Assembly (NCBI GenBank): GCA_003833135.1
Contig: QZLH01000062.1
Location: 1-31,634 of the forward strand
Source: Oehlia diaphana
Lineage: Eukaryota; Glomeromycota; Glomeromycetes; Glomerales; Glomeraceae
Length of the DNA: 31,634 bases
Direction: 5' to 3'
Part shown: positions 31,555 to 31,634 of the stretch, one piece after another
Numbering within the stretch: position 1 is the first letter of the stretch
Layout: each line of letters begins with the position of its first letter
Translations under genes and position numbers: made by a program
Notes under the pieces: model-generated
What the model saw: the letters and a program-made list of their open reading frames with translations, nothing else
Database searches by the model: none
Told to the model about the DNA's origin: nothing

Positions 31555-31634
31555 TTACCAAATTTCAGCTCTCATCTAATTTTATGAAAAATAAAGCAAT
31601 TTTAATAAAATTTTTTTCCAAAATAGTTTAAATT

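Noticed and set aside
1..31634. CRISPR array, prokaryotic operon or phage-type system
   Set aside because: No regularly spaced direct repeats with unique spacers; gene content is eukaryotic.

Overview
The window looks like accessory, gene-poor chromosome from an arbuscular mycorrhizal fungus, most likely Rhizophagus irregularis or a close relative. This is an inference from three things: very AT-rich DNA with long poly-A/poly-T runs, a paralogous family of intronless ~460-residue F-box/leucine-rich proteins, and heavily decayed Helitron and retrotransposon copies. Eukaryotic signals fit (F-box proteins, PIF1/HUH Helitron remains, a TPRT-style insertion). I saw no tRNA, rRNA or CRISPR.

Layout. 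0.3-1.7 kb: intact F-box gene 1 (minus). 2.7-5.9 kb: a region bounded by inverted CGGAT-rich repeats, holding a non-LTR-type retroelement (3178-5351) with a 16-bp target-site duplication and an (AAAT)n tail. The copy carries an N at 3294, and the 119 bp before it duplicate an internal segment, so the assembled open reading frame may be a chimera. 5.7-6.6 kb: two copies of a ~100-bp repeat with a compensated hairpin, then a minisatellite. 7.1-8.8 kb: two decayed F-box copies (minus). 9-14 kb: AT-rich DNA with nothing I can name. 14.2-19.4 kb: a Helitron graveyard on the plus strand with out-of-order parts. PIF1 helicase N-terminal motifs come first, then the HUH Rep domain, then the helicase C-terminal end followed by two extra copies of its tail. 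Small coiled-coil and possibly SAM-like pieces lie between. 20.5-25.1 kb: intact F-box genes 2 and 3 (minus, tandem), with an F-box scrap and a possible two-exon 63-residue reading frame between them. 25.1-31.6 kb: no genes, but a ~125-bp tandem repeat, a 179-bp foldback element, a 320-bp inverted-repeat element and a 26-bp perfect palindrome.

How it fits together. The only clearly intact host genes are the three F-box paralogues. With the three decayed copies they form a birth-and-death cluster on one strand. F-box proteins normally serve as substrate receptors of SCF ubiquitin ligases; here that role is inferred from the family. Two of the three share a short motif just upstream of the start codon. 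The rest is mobile DNA in various states of decay. I did not find a coherent new multi-gene system. The most promising leads are the covarying hairpin pair, the shuffled Helitron with foreign fragments, and the shared F-box promoter motif.
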